A stretch of DNA of 64,000 nucleotides, from contig JAUEDM010000006.1 of NCBI GenBank assembly GCA_033439685.1, positions 558,001-622,000 of the forward strand, in the 5' to 3' direction. This DNA comes from Apodospora peruviana. Taxonomy: Eukaryota > Ascomycota > Sordariomycetes > Sordariales > Lasiosphaeriaceae. The translations under genes and the position numbers were made by a program. Of the stretch, positions 22,751 to 35,216 are shown piece by piece. The first letter of the stretch is position 1; each line of letters begins with the position of its first letter. The notes under the pieces are model-generated. The model searched no databases. It had not been told where the DNA came from and saw only the letters and a program-made list of their open reading frames with translations.

Positions 22751-25700
22751 TCACTCAGTAGTATCCATCTTATCACCACCCTCACTCGCGTCAGCACCCT
22801 CTACAGCCGGAACACCCCCTCCTCTGGCCTCCCTCCTCCGCTCCTCCTTCCACTTCTCAATCCTGACCCTCAAATCCTCGTCAGCAACAACATCCTCAAT
22901 CTTCATCGGCTGCCTTGTAAACGGGTCCTTCGGATCACTCAGCAGATGCTGGATAATAGTCGACCGGTCCACGACGTGCCTCGACGGCAAAATAACAGGA
23001 TCCTTCATCAGATCCCCCATGATGGGATCCTCAAACTCGGCGGGGGCATCTCCGTAATCGAGCTCGGCACGATCTAGCTCAAACTTGGCCTGCTCAAACT
23101 TCTTGCGAAGGTTATCCCAGGCCACCAGCTCCTCCTCCGGCTTCATGGTCCGCGACCGCATGATGTACGTCGCCTGCGTCATCAACTCGGGTTTATACGA
23201 GCGGCCGTCCGCAGCGACAGCCTCAATAAACGCCCTGCTCGAGGACAGATTGAGATAGAGATCAATGATCTGCGGCATGAGAGTCCTGGGCGTGAAGTGG
23301 TACTGCTCAGGCCGATCAACTTTCAGCGTTCTAGATTTGGGCCCCGTGAGAATCTCCAGGTTGTAATTCAGCATTCCCGCCAAACGCTGGACGATCTCGG
23401 GCATGGTGAAAGCTTCACCCAAGGTCTCAGTAAACAACTTCATCATGGCAACGGTCTCGTTGACGAGCTGCATGAAGGACGTCGCCTGGCTCTCGGCCGT
23501 CTTCAGCTCCTCGTTCAATTTGTCGCGGTCATCGTCCGAGAGGTCCGTCTGTTCCCTCAGCTTGACCTGCAGGTCGTGGATCTTGGGGAACTTGCTCAGT
23601 CCTTCGTCGAGGACGTACGTGGCGTCGTTCATGAGCAAATTGACGAAGCGGATAAAGAACGAACGGTTGGTTCTGTTAAGATGTATTTATTAGCAACCAA
23701 AATCCAACTTCAGAGGCGTTAACTGTTTGGAAAATGTGGGCAACTGACTTGCTCGACTGCGTCAACTGCTGCTTGTATACATCGTTCGTCCAAACGCACT
23801 TGATGACCTGGAAGATCTCGTACCGGATGTTGAACTTGTCGTAGAACGCAGTGTGTGTGCCAGTCGACTCGCATTCAATGTAGAATTTCATGACCGCGTG
23901 CAGCAGGTAGTCGTTGGCGAACTTGGTGTTCGTCAAGAGGTCTCCCAAAACACCTTTAGTGAGATGGAACACGCCCCATGTACCGTGAAACAGGAGCGTG
24001 ACCAGCGCCGACTTGAGATACGGATTTCGGATGTACTCGGACGACTCCAAGAATGTGATGCACAGCGCGACTAGCTCGTCCCCGACGGCCGAGAGCATGA
24101 CCCGCGGGATGTAACGGAAGATAAACTTGAAGTTATCCACAATGTCTTGCAGGGCATATTCGGGCAGGCAGCTGAATGCCTCTGGCTGCTGGGCAGGTAG
24201 CGGAAGCTTGAGCTGCTTCTCAGGGGTGTACTCGGACTGGCTTGCAACTCGGAGCAGCCAGACAGTCACGTATCGCATGAACTGCAGAGACCTACTCTGC
24301 ATCTTCTCTTCCAATAGAACACCCTCGATGGCATACTTTAGCGCCATTGCCTTTTCGAGTACGGCAACATGCCTCTTGACTGTTGTCTCCAGCAACAGAA
24401 GCTGGTCAGGACGATTGGCCAGCTTCGTCCGCTCTGCCTCCATCATGGCCAAGTTCTTCTGGTAGTACTTGATGTCCTTATCTAAACTCTTCATCTTGGC
24501 GTTTGCTGCTTCACTACCGTAATGGTGCGCTGCAAGCGTGAGGAAGAAGACTTCGGTGATGAAGTTGGACTCGCCGTCAGCTTTAGTGGCGTAAAACTTG
24601 TCGGATTGAGCCTGGTCGGCGTTGAGCTTCGTCTCGTCCTTAATATCGACTCTCGGATTCCGCCGGAAGTAGTTGACATCGATCCGCCCCACTTTGGAAA
24701 AAGTGCTGTCCATAAAAGGCTGGCAGAGGGAATCGAGGATAACCGTAACGTTCACCATGAAGCCATCCGACGAGACCGCTCTCTGGTCAACATGGAGAGC
24801 CCTCCTCTTGTGGTTGACGTTCACTATGTAAGCAAACCAGTCCAGCAACTTGTTTCTCGCCTGGGGACTCGCCCGGATAAAGGCGTTCACGATGGTCTGG
24901 AGGTCTGTTTGGTGAGTAGAAAGCGTCATCTGGAGGGCGCTCTGCGAGGTCTCAATCCGACCTTTATCCATGGTCCTAGGTCCAGCAAAGTACACCTGGG
25001 TGACCTCAGCCTGCAGGGGCGATATCCGGAAGAAGGGACCAAGGATGGTGTTCTTTTCGATGCTGGGCGCAGACTGCGCCATCTGAAAGAATGGGTGCTG
25101 TGCCAAATCATTCAGCAGAGGCGGGAACCTCGTGTAGGTTAGGAGTGCGTTGACATATGGCTTGAAATCGTCATTCATCGTCATGGTCCCAAGCTTGTGG
25201 CTGATATCCACCATGGCCTTGGTGAACAGCGACACAATCGACTCGTCTTCGTCCAGTCGCGAGAGAGCCTCACTGAAGAACTCCATGCACAGTCCATTCT
25301 CGTTATCCACATCCCGTAAGATATAAGGGACCAGCGTATCGTGTTGAAGATTTGGCTGTCGGCTGTCGGATTATTACAATTGTCAGCAAAAAGAACAAAA
25401 AGAGACATATATCAACCCACGGGGAGAGAAGCAGTACTCGAAAAGCTCCGGCATCGTCAACGCAAATATGCAATTGCTAAAGCACAGCCGCCTCGCCTCC
25501 TTCAGCAGCGCCTCCTTCTGCGGAGCGGGGCCGCGGAACGCCTTGTTCGCCCGTATGACACGCTTCCAGCAGGGTAGGAGATAGTCCAACAGCGGCCTGT
25601 CTTTGGGGACTGCCGAACCGGCCTCCATGATGGCCTGCTCCACCGTGTCGAGCGACATCTTGAGGGGCTTGCCCTCGTCGGCCAACTCCTGGCTCAGGTT

Positions 25701-26279
25701 CGCCAACCACCTGAGTTTTACTCCGTGTGCATCCGTCGTGTGGTTCGGGTCGAGCGTGACGCGGAACACGGCGCTGAGGATCCGGTCGGCGTAGTCCTCA
25801 ATTGGCTCCTCCTGACGGGGTGTTGGCTTCCGGAGCGGGGGCGCCGGGGTCGTCGCTGAAGAATAACAAGATCCAGTATCAGCATCTAGGCCGCCTGCTG
25901 CTGCTGCACGCCTCTTCCTGGGGTTCTCGCTTATGTTATCACTATTACCTGCTGGGGTACCTTGGGGTCGCACGGCCGAGATCGTGATCTTTGGCCTGCT
26001 GTTTTCTTGCAGGGGTGGCTTCTCGGCCGTCGCCGCATTTGATGTATTATTCGGGGTAGTCGAGCTGGTCGGGACAGCAGAGGCAGACGACGATCTGGCC
26101 ATCTCGGGGTTCGGGGTGGGAGAGGTCGTGGGGGGGGCCGAAGAGGACGCGCCGCCGCCGAGCTTCTGCAGTCGCCGTTTTCGGATCTGCTCCATCGTCT
26201 CCTGATCGGGCGCGTCGGGCGTCGCGGCCGGCGCCGGCGCTGGCGGAGGCGGAGGCGGCGGTTGCTCGGTGGGATCCAT
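22751..26279 (-). CDS. ufd2: Ubiquitin conjugation factor E4 (UFD2, U-box)
   Basis: UFD2 elongates ubiquitin chains on substrates with Cdc48/p97 in the proteasome pathway. Exons 26279..25949, 25855..25438, 25362..23749 and 23672..22751 join in phase to 1,094 residues, the normal family length. A Pro-rich start and a short helix (ETMEQIRKRRLQKLGG) precede the long armadillo-like core: HDTLVPYILRDVDNENGLC, ESNFITEVFFLTLAAHHYG, NRSFFIRFVNLLMNDATYV. The C-terminal U-box (about residues 1000-1070) reads FEDPIMGDLMKDPVILPSR, then VVDRSTIIQHLL and DPFTRQP. Intron 1 (25856-25948) is 93 nt and open in frame, so an unspliced form would add 31 residues. It is head-to-tail with the RING/TRAF-finger gene. 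Confidence 0.96.
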
Positions 26280-27305
26280 CTCGGCCTTCTCGATCAGAAT
26301 ATTACGATTTGAGGAAAGTAGGGAGTCCCTTTGTGTGTGGAAAAAGAGGTTCCAAAATGGTCGAGCTGGAAAAGAAAGAGGGAAGCCGGGGAAATGATGG
26401 AAATGTTGTACGGGTAGAATCTAAGTTGGATATAGTCCTGTTGCCTTGTGTGGGTGAGCTTCCAAAGTATGGCGGGGTTGAAGGTGTGTGAATTGGAGTC
26501 GCACGTAGCTCCGAACCCGTACCTAGTGGGTGACAACAACTGGAGCCTGGGGCTGTTTACAATTTGGCTGGGGAACCTTGCATTAATAACGCAGCTAAAA
26601 ACGCTACAACAAGCAAGCCTCGCGTTGCACAACCTGATTCGCCAAATCCACGTTGGAATCGAAGCTCGGAGAAGCCCCGAGGCGGAAGCGCAACCGCCAG
26701 AAGCTCGGATGCCGGGAGCCATTAATAATTCACCGACTGGAATGTATTCCGTATAGGTAATCTTTTCGCAGGCGATAAGAGACCCGAGTCTCTTGGATAT
26801 TGTTTGTGAATGATACTATAACAAACCCAGATTCATCCCAAGTTATGCAAAACAGAAGTCTGATAGCACTCGATATATCTTAATGGCAGTGAGCCATATG
26901 AGAGGAGATCGGGTGTTGGATCTGCCACAACAAGAAAAAATTACATACTTCGGACGATCCAGAAATCAGTTCTGGTCTTGAGACCTCTTAAGATCAATAA
27001 TAGATATTGTCTATCTCCGTATCTCTATCCATCCAGCAAAGCTCCCATTAGCAGTATCCATTAAAAATGGGCGGTCCAGTGGTCAATTTTCTCTCCAACC
27101 ATCTACAGGGTAGATTCCAGGGTAGATTTTGATGCGATGGGATGGGATACGATTCTGATCTTGTTTTTTATCCAGAGCCAGATTAAACACGACGATGACA
27201 CTTCTTTCTCCAAAGTTTGTCGAGCAGCGAGCGAACACCAAAAAAGACCGGCCGTCACAGAAACGCAGTAAAATAAATCATAATCTTCATTTGTATAGAG
27301 CATCA
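26280..27305. other. Intergenic between UFD2 and RING gene
   Basis: Upstream of UFD2 and downstream of the next minus-strand gene. No gene or RNA seen. It holds the UFD2 promoter and the 3' UTR of the neighbour. Confidence 0.5.
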
Positions 27306-28943
27306 TTACAGACGGGGAGGATTCTCACCTCTGCCGTCACTATTCCGCCGCGAAGGGATATTGCTCAAGTTGATGGAGGCAAGGGCTTGGGCAATAGCAG
27401 TATTCGCTCCCGTTCCGGCGATAGTTCTTGTCCCTGTCACCCCAGTTGCACCGTTACCAGTGGCTCCACCGTGGCTACCGTTATTACCATTCGACATGGC
27501 GCCAGAAGGGCTCCCGCCGGCAGCACGGGCCCGACGCTGGATGTTCATCAGCCAGGTGGTGTGCATGTTGAGGATGTTGACTTTTCCCGTCAGCTCCGTG
27601 ATCTGCTCGTTGAGCACCATCGTGTCGTTGAGCTGCCTCATGGTGTGATGGCCGTCCATCTCGCGGACCAGCTTGCGCAGGTCCTCCAGCTGTGACTCGA
27701 TGCGCTCAAACTGCGCGAGATAGTAGTCCTCGGGCGATCCGCCCGACGCCGAGCTGAGGTACGACGACGGCAGGGCCGTCACGCGCGGACTGTTGCCCAG
27801 ATCGAAGTCGTCCAGAATGTCCCCCATTAACCGACGATTATCGCTACTGGATGATGAGTGGTGCTGTTCCGTCCGCCTTGAGCGAACCTCCAGCTCGATA
27901 ACTCGGTTTCGGAGGTCATTGATCAACATCCGGTCCTCCTGGTGAGCCCTCTGCAGTTGTGCTACAGTCCCAACAAGACAGCTGTGTTTCTCATGTCGAT
28001 TGACCAGATATCGCTTGTTCCGGTATTCACATCCAATCCCGGCCGACCTGCACGGCACCTCTACTTCGGGACAATCGGTGGAAATATGCTTGTCCATCCG
28101 ATGGTGCACGACAACTGCACTGCAGTATGCGCATTCGGCCGTATGTCCCACACAGTCGCGATCATAGTGTGCATCCAAGTCCGCAAAAACCACCGTCATG
28201 TGGCAATATTGGCACTCGGCCTCCTTATGTAGGCAGCCAATATCCGGCCGAGCGTCCATCCGGGCAACCGGACGGTTGCAGCTTGCCTCGGGGCAACGGA
28301 CCAACGTGTAATCGCAATAACGCGTATAGTGGGAAGAGAGGCGGTCACGAGTGCAGACGTGCTCGCATCCCTTGTTTGGGCATTTGACCTTGAGGCGGTC
28401 GAGTTGATCAAGGATGACTCGAGTCTGGTAGAGGTCTCGGGTTTGGCTAAGCGGTTGTCGGTCGATGGGGCAAACGCGCTGGAGGTCGAGTGCACGGTCT
28501 AAGCATGAAGAGCAAAACGTATGTCCACAGGTCTTGGTCGTGACGGGTTGGTAGAAGGGTGTTCGGCAGATGGGACACTGAAGCGTTTCATCCACCCCAT
28601 CTGGGTATTCGAGGGACTGGTGATCGATGGGGAAAGCGATGTCCTGTTGCGAGACGGTATGACTGGGGACCGAGTTGTGTTGCCCGGAAGAAGTCGATCT
28701 GGACGTGGACCTTGACGTGGGCCCTGACGCTGGCCCCGACGACTCTCCGGACGCCGGGGGCGGCGATGCAAGCACCGAGGCTGGCGCTGACGTCCAGGGA
28801 GAGACCCGGCGTATGCTAGCTGATCGCAATGGTGACAATTCTTCGAACGTGTATTCGTCCACGATGACTGCCGGTCTGACTCCCGGTATGATAACTGCCG
28901 CGGTGTCTTCTTCGGGGGTGTTCGGTGGGGGCATTGCGGACAT
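27306..28943 (-). CDS. RING finger / TRAF-type zinc-finger protein
   Basis: A single-exon gene of 545 residues from the ATG at 28943 (MSAMPPPNTPEED); the frame is open further upstream but has no ATG there. A Ser/Thr/Pro-rich N-terminus of about 130 residues precedes a canonical RING (LQCPICRTPFYQPV, CGHTFCSSCL, CPIDRQPL). Next come a linker and TRAF-like zinc fingers (VKCPNKGCEHV, VRCPEASCNRPVARMD, AECQYCHMTVVFADL, AECAYCSAVVVHHRMDKH, VPCRSAGIGCEYRNKR). A coiled-coil-like helix (HQEDRMLINDLRNRVIELEVR) and a disordered Gly/Asn-rich tail follow. There is no MATH domain. The architecture fits fungal TRAF-like E3 ubiquitin ligases acting in the cytosol; substrates are unknown. It shares no overlap with the flanking genes. 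Confidence 0.92.
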   Translation of the reverse strand: MSAMPPPNTPEEDTAAVIIPGVRPAVIVDEYTFEELSPLRSASIRRVSPWTSAPASVLASPPPASGESSGPASGPTSRSTSRSTSSGQHNSVPSHTVSQQDIAFPIDHQSLEYPDGVDETLQCPICRTPFYQPVTTKTCGHTFCSSCLDRALDLQRVCPIDRQPLSQTRDLYQTRVILDQLDRLKVKCPNKGCEHVCTRDRLSSHYTRYCDYTLVRCPEASCNRPVARMDARPDIGCLHKEAECQYCHMTVVFADLDAHYDRDCVGHTAECAYCSAVVVHHRMDKHISTDCPEVEVPCRSAGIGCEYRNKRYLVNRHEKHSCLVGTVAQLQRAHQEDRMLINDLRNRVIELEVRSRRTEQHHSSSSSDNRRLMGDILDDFDLGNSPRVTALPSSYLSSASGGSPEDYYLAQFERIESQLEDLRKLVREMDGHHTMRQLNDTMVLNEQITELTGKVNILNMHTTWLMNIQRRARAAGGSPSGAMSNGNNGSHGGATGNGATGVTGTRTIAGTGANTAIAQALASINLSNIPSRRNSDGRGENPPRL

Positions 28944-29822
28944 GGCCACCGGTGCTGGAGGAGTGGTAAGGATACAGGACGCGATGAGTCGCAGAGAGAA
29001 ACGGGTCACCGCATCAGACGTTATGTCTCAAAGAGTCTGTCGGGATAACATGTATCGGTGTTAGAATAAATATAACATGGTAGAGTCGGCACTGTAATGG
29101 CTGAAAGAGACACTGAAGAACGAGGCTGTACGGAATACGTTGAACGGGACGACGCGAGATCGAGGCTGGCGAATTGTAACCGAGGCTTCCCCCCGATAAG
29201 CCAACCGATGACGCGCAGAGCCTTTTTGGAGGGAGACCGAAGCACGGTGGGGTGGCACAACCTAGAGCGCAAGCACGAAATGGAACTCGAGATATTCCTG
29301 ATATAGTCTCTGCTTGCGAATTCGAATTTACGGTTTCGTTCGGTGTATTCTGGAAAGTAGAAGCGCATTCGTTTGCATTCGTTGAAGTTTGAATTGGCAA
29401 AATCGGACCGCGCAAGGTTGCGAGGGGCCACTCCAGCGGACTGGACAGGGGGGTTGGAGCTGACTGCTTGCGGGGCAGAAATTAGGAATGCCGGGGTCCC
29501 CAGGGCCGGGTGGTCCCGGTGGTGGAACCTTGATGGCCACCTCGGATAACCGATAACAGGTTGAGAGGCCATGCTCTCTCCAATGCTTTTTAACACACGG
29601 AATCCTGAGAATACAAACAAAGGCCCTCATTCTTTCAAACGGCAGTCTCTACCTTCCCTTTTCTCCAAGCTACCGATTGATGGTTTCTGCATGTGCTAAT
29701 CAGGTAATTATAACCCGTACCCTCCAGTAAATTTTGTGTTTTTCCCCGTATGAGCATACATCGCAGAAAGCTTGAGAAGAAGGATTTCACATTTCCCAGT
29801 AATATAACCCAACCTGCTGCTC
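28944..29822. other. Intergenic, RING gene promoter side
   Basis: Upstream of the RING/TRAF gene and downstream of the calpain gene. Short overlapping frames on both strands only; none recognisable. Confidence 0.5.
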
Positions 29823-32392
29823 TTACATGGTGGACCCCACAGCCTGCGAGTCCATCACCAGGCTCGCACCTTCCTCAGCATTCTTGGGCTCCGCCAGCGT
29901 GACGGTGACTTTCTTGTCTTTAGAATACACCCGAAGGCCGACCACGCAGACAGCGTTCCAGGGGACATGTCCCTCCTCGTACTCAATCGTCTCCTCGTCT
30001 TCTGAGTCCGACTCCGAGTCAGCGTCGAAGAGCGGCACCGCGCCTGCGATTTCATCTCCTCCTTCCGGCTTTGGTTGCTCGTCCTTCTTTTCCTTCTCTC
30101 CATCCTTTTTCTCTTCGTCTTTCTTTTCAGAGTCTTCCGTCTTCTTTCCCACTTCCTTTTTGTCCTCCTGCTTTTCGTCCTTCTTAGCAACACCGTTGCT
30201 GTCGCCAGACTTACCGTCCTTCTTTTGAACGTCCTTTTTATCGTCTTTGCTGCCATCCTCGGGCTTTACAGCCTCTTCGACCGCGTCCTCAAATTTCTCG
30301 TCCTCTTTAGCCTCATCCTTCGAGCTAGACTCGCCGTCCTTCTTCTCCTCCTTCTTCCCTACCTGCTGTTCCGTCTTGGTCTCGACGGCACCGCGCGTGA
30401 CCGTCGTGGTGGTGACAACCACTTGTCGCTCGCGGCGCGCTCTCTCCTTGGCCCTCTTCTTCCTCTTCTCCTCCTTCAACTTTTTTTTCTCCATCTTCTT
30501 GGTCAGGATCTCGTCTTCGTTCGGTACTCCGCCCTTGGCGTGGGCAAGGTCGTACTGCATGCCGACCTGACGGAGTTTGGCTGGGTTCTTGTCGGCCAAG
30601 TCCTTGACAACATCCTCCACCATTTTTCCGCCCTTGTCTCGTTGGGATGTGATCTTGGGTAGTACCTCGTACCGGCCGGGCTCCAGATGCACTTCGCAGC
30701 AGACCGAGCGTCGACCCCAACCGCCACCCCAACCGCCCGTGGGACGAGCTCTGCAGATATGTTCGCCACCTCCCTGTTCCTGGAGCAGAAAGTGCAGTGC
30801 ATAGTCATATTGACCAGTAAGGCCGAGGAAGTAGCGATCATCGAGCTGAGCCATCACAATAACCACCGTCCCGGCTTGCTTGACGTCGATGACGAACTTG
30901 GTGTTAAGGTAGCCCGCAATCCAGCCAACGTTGACGCTGGCCCATTGCTGCACAACAGTCCACTTCTCATCGAAGAGTCGGGTGCGATAAATGGACCTGA
31001 ACACCTCCAGTACATCTGCAAACGACATCCAAAAGACCCCATCATTTCCGAATGTATGGTTCAGCTTTTTCAGCCTGTGATGAAAACAGGTCAGAAAGTG
31101 CATCTCGGCATGTCGATACTTATTTGGAAGCTACTCACCAATAAGGCGTCCATTCCTTCGAGCCATCCGACCACGGTCCGTTCCACTCACCGATTCCGGA
31201 TCCGCTGCGTTCACCCCACGGGTTTCTATCGAATGTGTTAGGACGGTCCTGTTTCTGACTTGATTGAGAGTAGAAATATAAGGGTTGCAAACCTGATGAG
31301 CACCAATCTGACGTTGTTTCCATCTTCATCGACCTCTTCGGTGGCCCTGATGATGGAGTAGGCGTGGCCCGTAGCCAGTCCACCCTTCTGCCCATCCCAC
31401 GAGTTTCCGACCACCGAGCAAGAAAACACAAACTCGCCATCGGCGTTGACAAGCTCCTTCCAGAGCTTGTCCTTCTTCAGAACCTTGTTCAAGGATACAG
31501 TGGTGGCCACGCCGCCTGTCATGTCCTCGACGGCCTCGTCGGAATACCCGCCCTCGATGGCCTCGTAGTCGCCGTGCGCCTTGGCATACGCTTTCTCCAT
31601 CAGGGGCAGCCACGTCTCGTTTGGGTCCTCGCACTTGGAGAAGAAGAGCGCCTCGGAGCCCGTCTGGTTCCGCTTCTTGTGGTCCCGGGCCAGCTTGCCA
31701 GTCGCATCGTACTGGCCGCTGTAGTCGAAGTCGTCAGAGATCAAGTACAGGTTGTCATCGACGACGGTATTGATCCATTCGCCGTCGCGGTAGAAGACGA
31801 AGCCGTAGACTCCTACCTCCTCGTCGCGGGCCACGCAGATCTTGTTCATAAGGTCCTTGCGGTTGGCGATGGTGGCGACGGCAGCGACCCACCAGCAGTC
31901 CCCGATGCATCCCTGCTTGATGTCGGACGAGGAGAAACCGTCCTTGGTGAACTGCGGGTCTTCAAAGATCCAGTCAACTCGGTGAACCGACCTCGGGGTC
32001 GGGTCAGGTACGGTGCTACTGTCGTCATCGAACTCTCCTCGCACCAACCCCTGGAGGCAGTTCTGGGCCCAGTCCGACTCGATGTCGAAGTCCGGGTCGG
32101 TGAATTTCTCGTTGGTGCGGTGGCACTCGCGCACTATGCGCTGAACCTTCTCACGGCACTCCGTGGCGGCGGTCTCGTAGCTCTCGGCAGCATTGCGCGC
32201 GGAGCTGGCGCCACGGGGCTGGGAAGGCGGGAGGAGGGTGGCGTAGAGACTGCGCGGGAAGATGGACGTGACCTTGCCGGGCTTCTTGGAGAAGTACTTG
32301 TCCCAGAACTCGGAGACCAACTGCTGGGGCGTCTTGTTGAAGTCCTTCTTCGACATGGCAGCGGGGCCGGGGAGGAGGATGGGGGTAGCCAT
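29823..32392 (-). CDS. Calpain-family cysteine protease
   Basis: Exons 32392..31293, 31225..31139 and 31074..29823 join in phase to 812 residues. The catalytic domain contains the three calpain signatures: Cys in QGCIGDCWWVAAVATIA (about residue 167), His in GLATGHAYSIIRA (about 347) and Asn in RNPWGERSGSGIGEWNGPWS (just after the first intron). All triad residues are present, so an active cytosolic Ca2+-type or atypical calpain is expected; no EF-hand region is visible. A C2L-like beta domain follows. The tail of roughly 200 residues is extremely Lys/Glu/Asp-rich, starting KKMEKKKLKEEKRKKRAK, a likely disordered or coiled module. The C-terminus ends with a short folded-looking segment (WNAVCVVGLRVYSKDKKVTV). 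Similar layouts occur in other ascomycete calpains; substrates are unknown. Confidence 0.93.
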
Positions 32393-33611
32393 AGCTTCCA
32401 GGTTTGTGGGTGTGATAGGCCGATGATGTCTACCGGTGGTGTTGAAAACAATTGGCGGTAGAAAGAGCCAAGAAGAACAGACTGGGACAAGTTGTCCACG
32501 TCAGTAAGGAGGTCAGACAGGCCCACTGCAGTCACTTGTCGTTCGGATGGAGAAACACGCAAGCGCTAATAGTCAGGTAAGATACGAGGTTGAAGCCAAG
32601 CCCCCCATCCGCAGGACGCCGGCATCCATTTGTATTTGGGGGAGCTTCCTCTGAGCTCAGCTGAGGCGCTTGTCGGCATCTGCAGTTACATGGTGTCACC
32701 ACAAGCCAACAGCACATCGCTCGGTCGTGGCGGCCGCTTTTCGTGTTTGTTCTGGCCCGGCGGGTATAGCATGCTGCAGCTTCCCCCAAACGGTCTTCGG
32801 GCAGCGCAACCAAGCAACCAAAGGTCCTTTGGGGCTGTCAAATGAGGGGCAAGGCTGAAAGGAAAACGAAGCACATCGCGATACAAATGCTTGGGGCTGC
32901 CGCTTTGCCGCTGTGATGCTGCAGCCAGTTCAGGGGACCAGTTCCCCAAATGGCAGGCGGTGGTTGGGGAAACGGACCCCAAAAACAGCGCAGAGCAGAG
33001 AGCGGCCACCACCCAGGAGGCTGGAGATGGAGAGAGTTTAGGGGCTGGCTGACAAAGGCACGCACCATGCATGCATGAAAGCTGGAAGTGTGGAACAACC
33101 CCTGAACTCCTACCACACAACCACACCAGCCATTCCAAGAAACACACTCAAATTCGACTTGTCGATTTTCCATACGGATATTCCAACTGCTCGTATGGGG
33201 TATCTGCCTGCATACCTTAGCCGGTGCATAATTGTCAAGTCCAATTTTATCTAATCTTACCAAGCATGAGGGGCAACGGTTGCCTTCAAAGGACAGCCTC
33301 ATCGTCACCAATCGTCCGCCTTAATCAGCATACCTATCGTGCATGCTGCAGTCATCATGGACCGCTTGGTTATATTCCTTTCATGCACGTACACCGAAAT
33401 ATTAGACCGCTTCACATCTTCTAACATGCCAGTTCAGTCCAATTCCCGCTGTTAACCAAACTTACACACTGTTACTAATAATTCTGTGCGGCACATGTTA
33501 TAAAAGCAGAAACCATTCCCGTCTCCTGTGTAGCCTTGTGCCCGACAGACATCACATCACACAACAACCATTTGATTACATCATGTTCAGCACTTTCGCC
33601 TCATCTAATTA
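32393..33611. other. Intergenic, calpain promoter side
   Basis: Contains the calpain 5' region and the 3' side of the GH30 gene. No supported coding frame; open frames overlap in several phases. Confidence 0.5.
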
Positions 33612-35216
33612 CTACACCGTAACCACAAAGCTGACCATCCCCCGTGCCGGAACCTTGACACCGCCCACCGTCCCATCAGCGCCGACACTCACCGTCGTGG
33701 AAGGCGTCATATCATTATTCGCATCCGTCGTCCACGCATTGGCCGCTTTCCCTTTGAGTCCTGCAATCGTCAACCCCGCCGGTTCTGTTTCTGTATTAAT
33801 GACATTGACGACGACCGATCCGTCAAGATTAACAAACGCCGTCGTCCTCAGCCCCGTATTATCCGTAACACCAACTCTGACCGCCCCCGGCCTTATCGTG
33901 CGACTATACTGCGCAAACGCCCAAAACCGTTTGGACACATAATAATTCTGACCATCGACCAGTATTAACTTTTCGTTGTTGTTCCTGTTAGTTTCTTTGT
34001 CTTGCGTGCCCACCCACCACAGGTAGGCGCTCACGTTGCCGGACGTGAGTCCAGTCCAAATATTGTTGGCCCAGGTGTATCCGTCTCCCGAGGAGCCGGT
34101 GGTGTACCACGCCGTTGACCAGCCACCACTCAAATCAGAGCACTCGGTCTCCCACACTTTGCGGGTTGTCGGCTGGGTGTTGCCTGAGATCGGGGAGGTG
34201 TAGGTATGAGAAGTAATCACGCCGACGAGGTCCTCCGCGCCGGCGGCGACGAGCGCGCTTGTCATATTGCGTTGGATGTTCCACCCCGTTGCGTCGCAGC
34301 ACGCGATATGCACGTGGCTATGGCCTGCTTTCGCCAGGGTCGGGTGGAGGATTTTTATGAAGTCTGCTGATTGTTGACCCGTAGAGAGCATGGATGCGTA
34401 GTTTGTGCTGTTTTTCACATCATCTCTTTTAGTTGAGAAGTAATAGTTAGAATAGGGGGTCAACTAACCTCATATCAGGCTCGTTGAGAAACCCGATATG
34501 TGTAACGTTTATTCCACTTTGCTGTTCACATATCGGTCAGCCCCTTTTCGCTGTTTACAACACAGGGAGAACATACCTCATAAAACTGGATATACTTGAC
34601 CAAATAGTCGGCATAAGCCTGTCTCCAGTCGCCGGAACTGCACGCCAGGGCACCAGGAACACCGCACAGATTCCCACCCCCGGAGTCACGACCATTAGTC
34701 TTCATGAACCCAGGCGCCGACCACGCGTTGCCGTAGAACGTCTTGACACCATATTTAACCTGTCCAACCCCTTGATTAGACCCTCCCTCTTCTCTAACAT
34801 ATGTGGGTAGAACATACAGCTTGCTGAGAAACCCAAAGCTGCCCACTATCCTTTCCATCCCAGACATAACTCGCGTTCCCCATGGCCGAAGGTGCTCCCG
34901 GACTTTGGGGAAGGTGCGTGTTCATCCAGTCGCTGGAAGAATTAGGACTCGAACCGATACCGTTGCGAACGATCGAGAAGCCTGCCCCTGTCGAAGTGTT
35001 GAATAACAAGTCGATCACCTCCGAGCGTTTCGGTTCCGCTAGATTATAGATGTTGTAGGCGCGCTGGAAGGCTTCGCTGAATCCAAAGCCGTCGATTGTT
35101 TGGTATTTCGTGTCAAGGTTGACGGTTAGTGTGGTCGTGGAGGATTGGCGGGGGGGTCGAAGTGACGATCCTGTTGCTCTCGTCGCCGCGGTGAGGAGAA
35201 GGTACGAGAGATGCAT
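33612..35216 (-). CDS. Secreted GH30 glycoside hydrolase
   Basis: Exons 35216..34818, 34759..34577, 34521..34469 and 34407..33612 join in phase to 476 residues, typical of fungal GH30 (probably subfamily 7, glucuronoxylan/xylan-active). A signal peptide (MHLSYLLLTAATRATGSS) begins it. The barrel start IDGFGFSEAFQRAYN is followed by the family strand KTFYGNAWSAPGFMKTNG. The acid/base Glu lies in THIGFLNEPDM, encoded by the 53-nt third exon. The probable nucleophile Glu lies in VWETECSDLSGGW, and TWANNIWTGLTSGNVSAYLW follows. The C-terminal beta domain ends RGMVSFVVTV. It should act outside the cell on plant hemicellulose. The exact specificity (endoxylanase, xylobiohydrolase or other) cannot be read from sequence. 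Neighbours are not wall-degrading enzymes. Confidence 0.9.

Noticed and set aside
30075..30662. 195-codon Leu-rich plus-strand frame resembling a membrane protein
   Set aside because: It is the complement of the Lys/Glu-rich calpain tail (AAG/GAG codons read as CTT/CTC), so the Leu and Phe richness is an artefact.
31364..32461. 365-codon plus-strand frame
   Set aside because: Antisense to the calpain catalytic domain, which contains the complete Cys-His-Asn triad motifs.
34950..34985. T-arm-like GGTTCGAGTCC suggesting a tRNA
   Set aside because: It falls inside exon 1 of the GH30 gene and no acceptor or anticodon arms can be paired around it.
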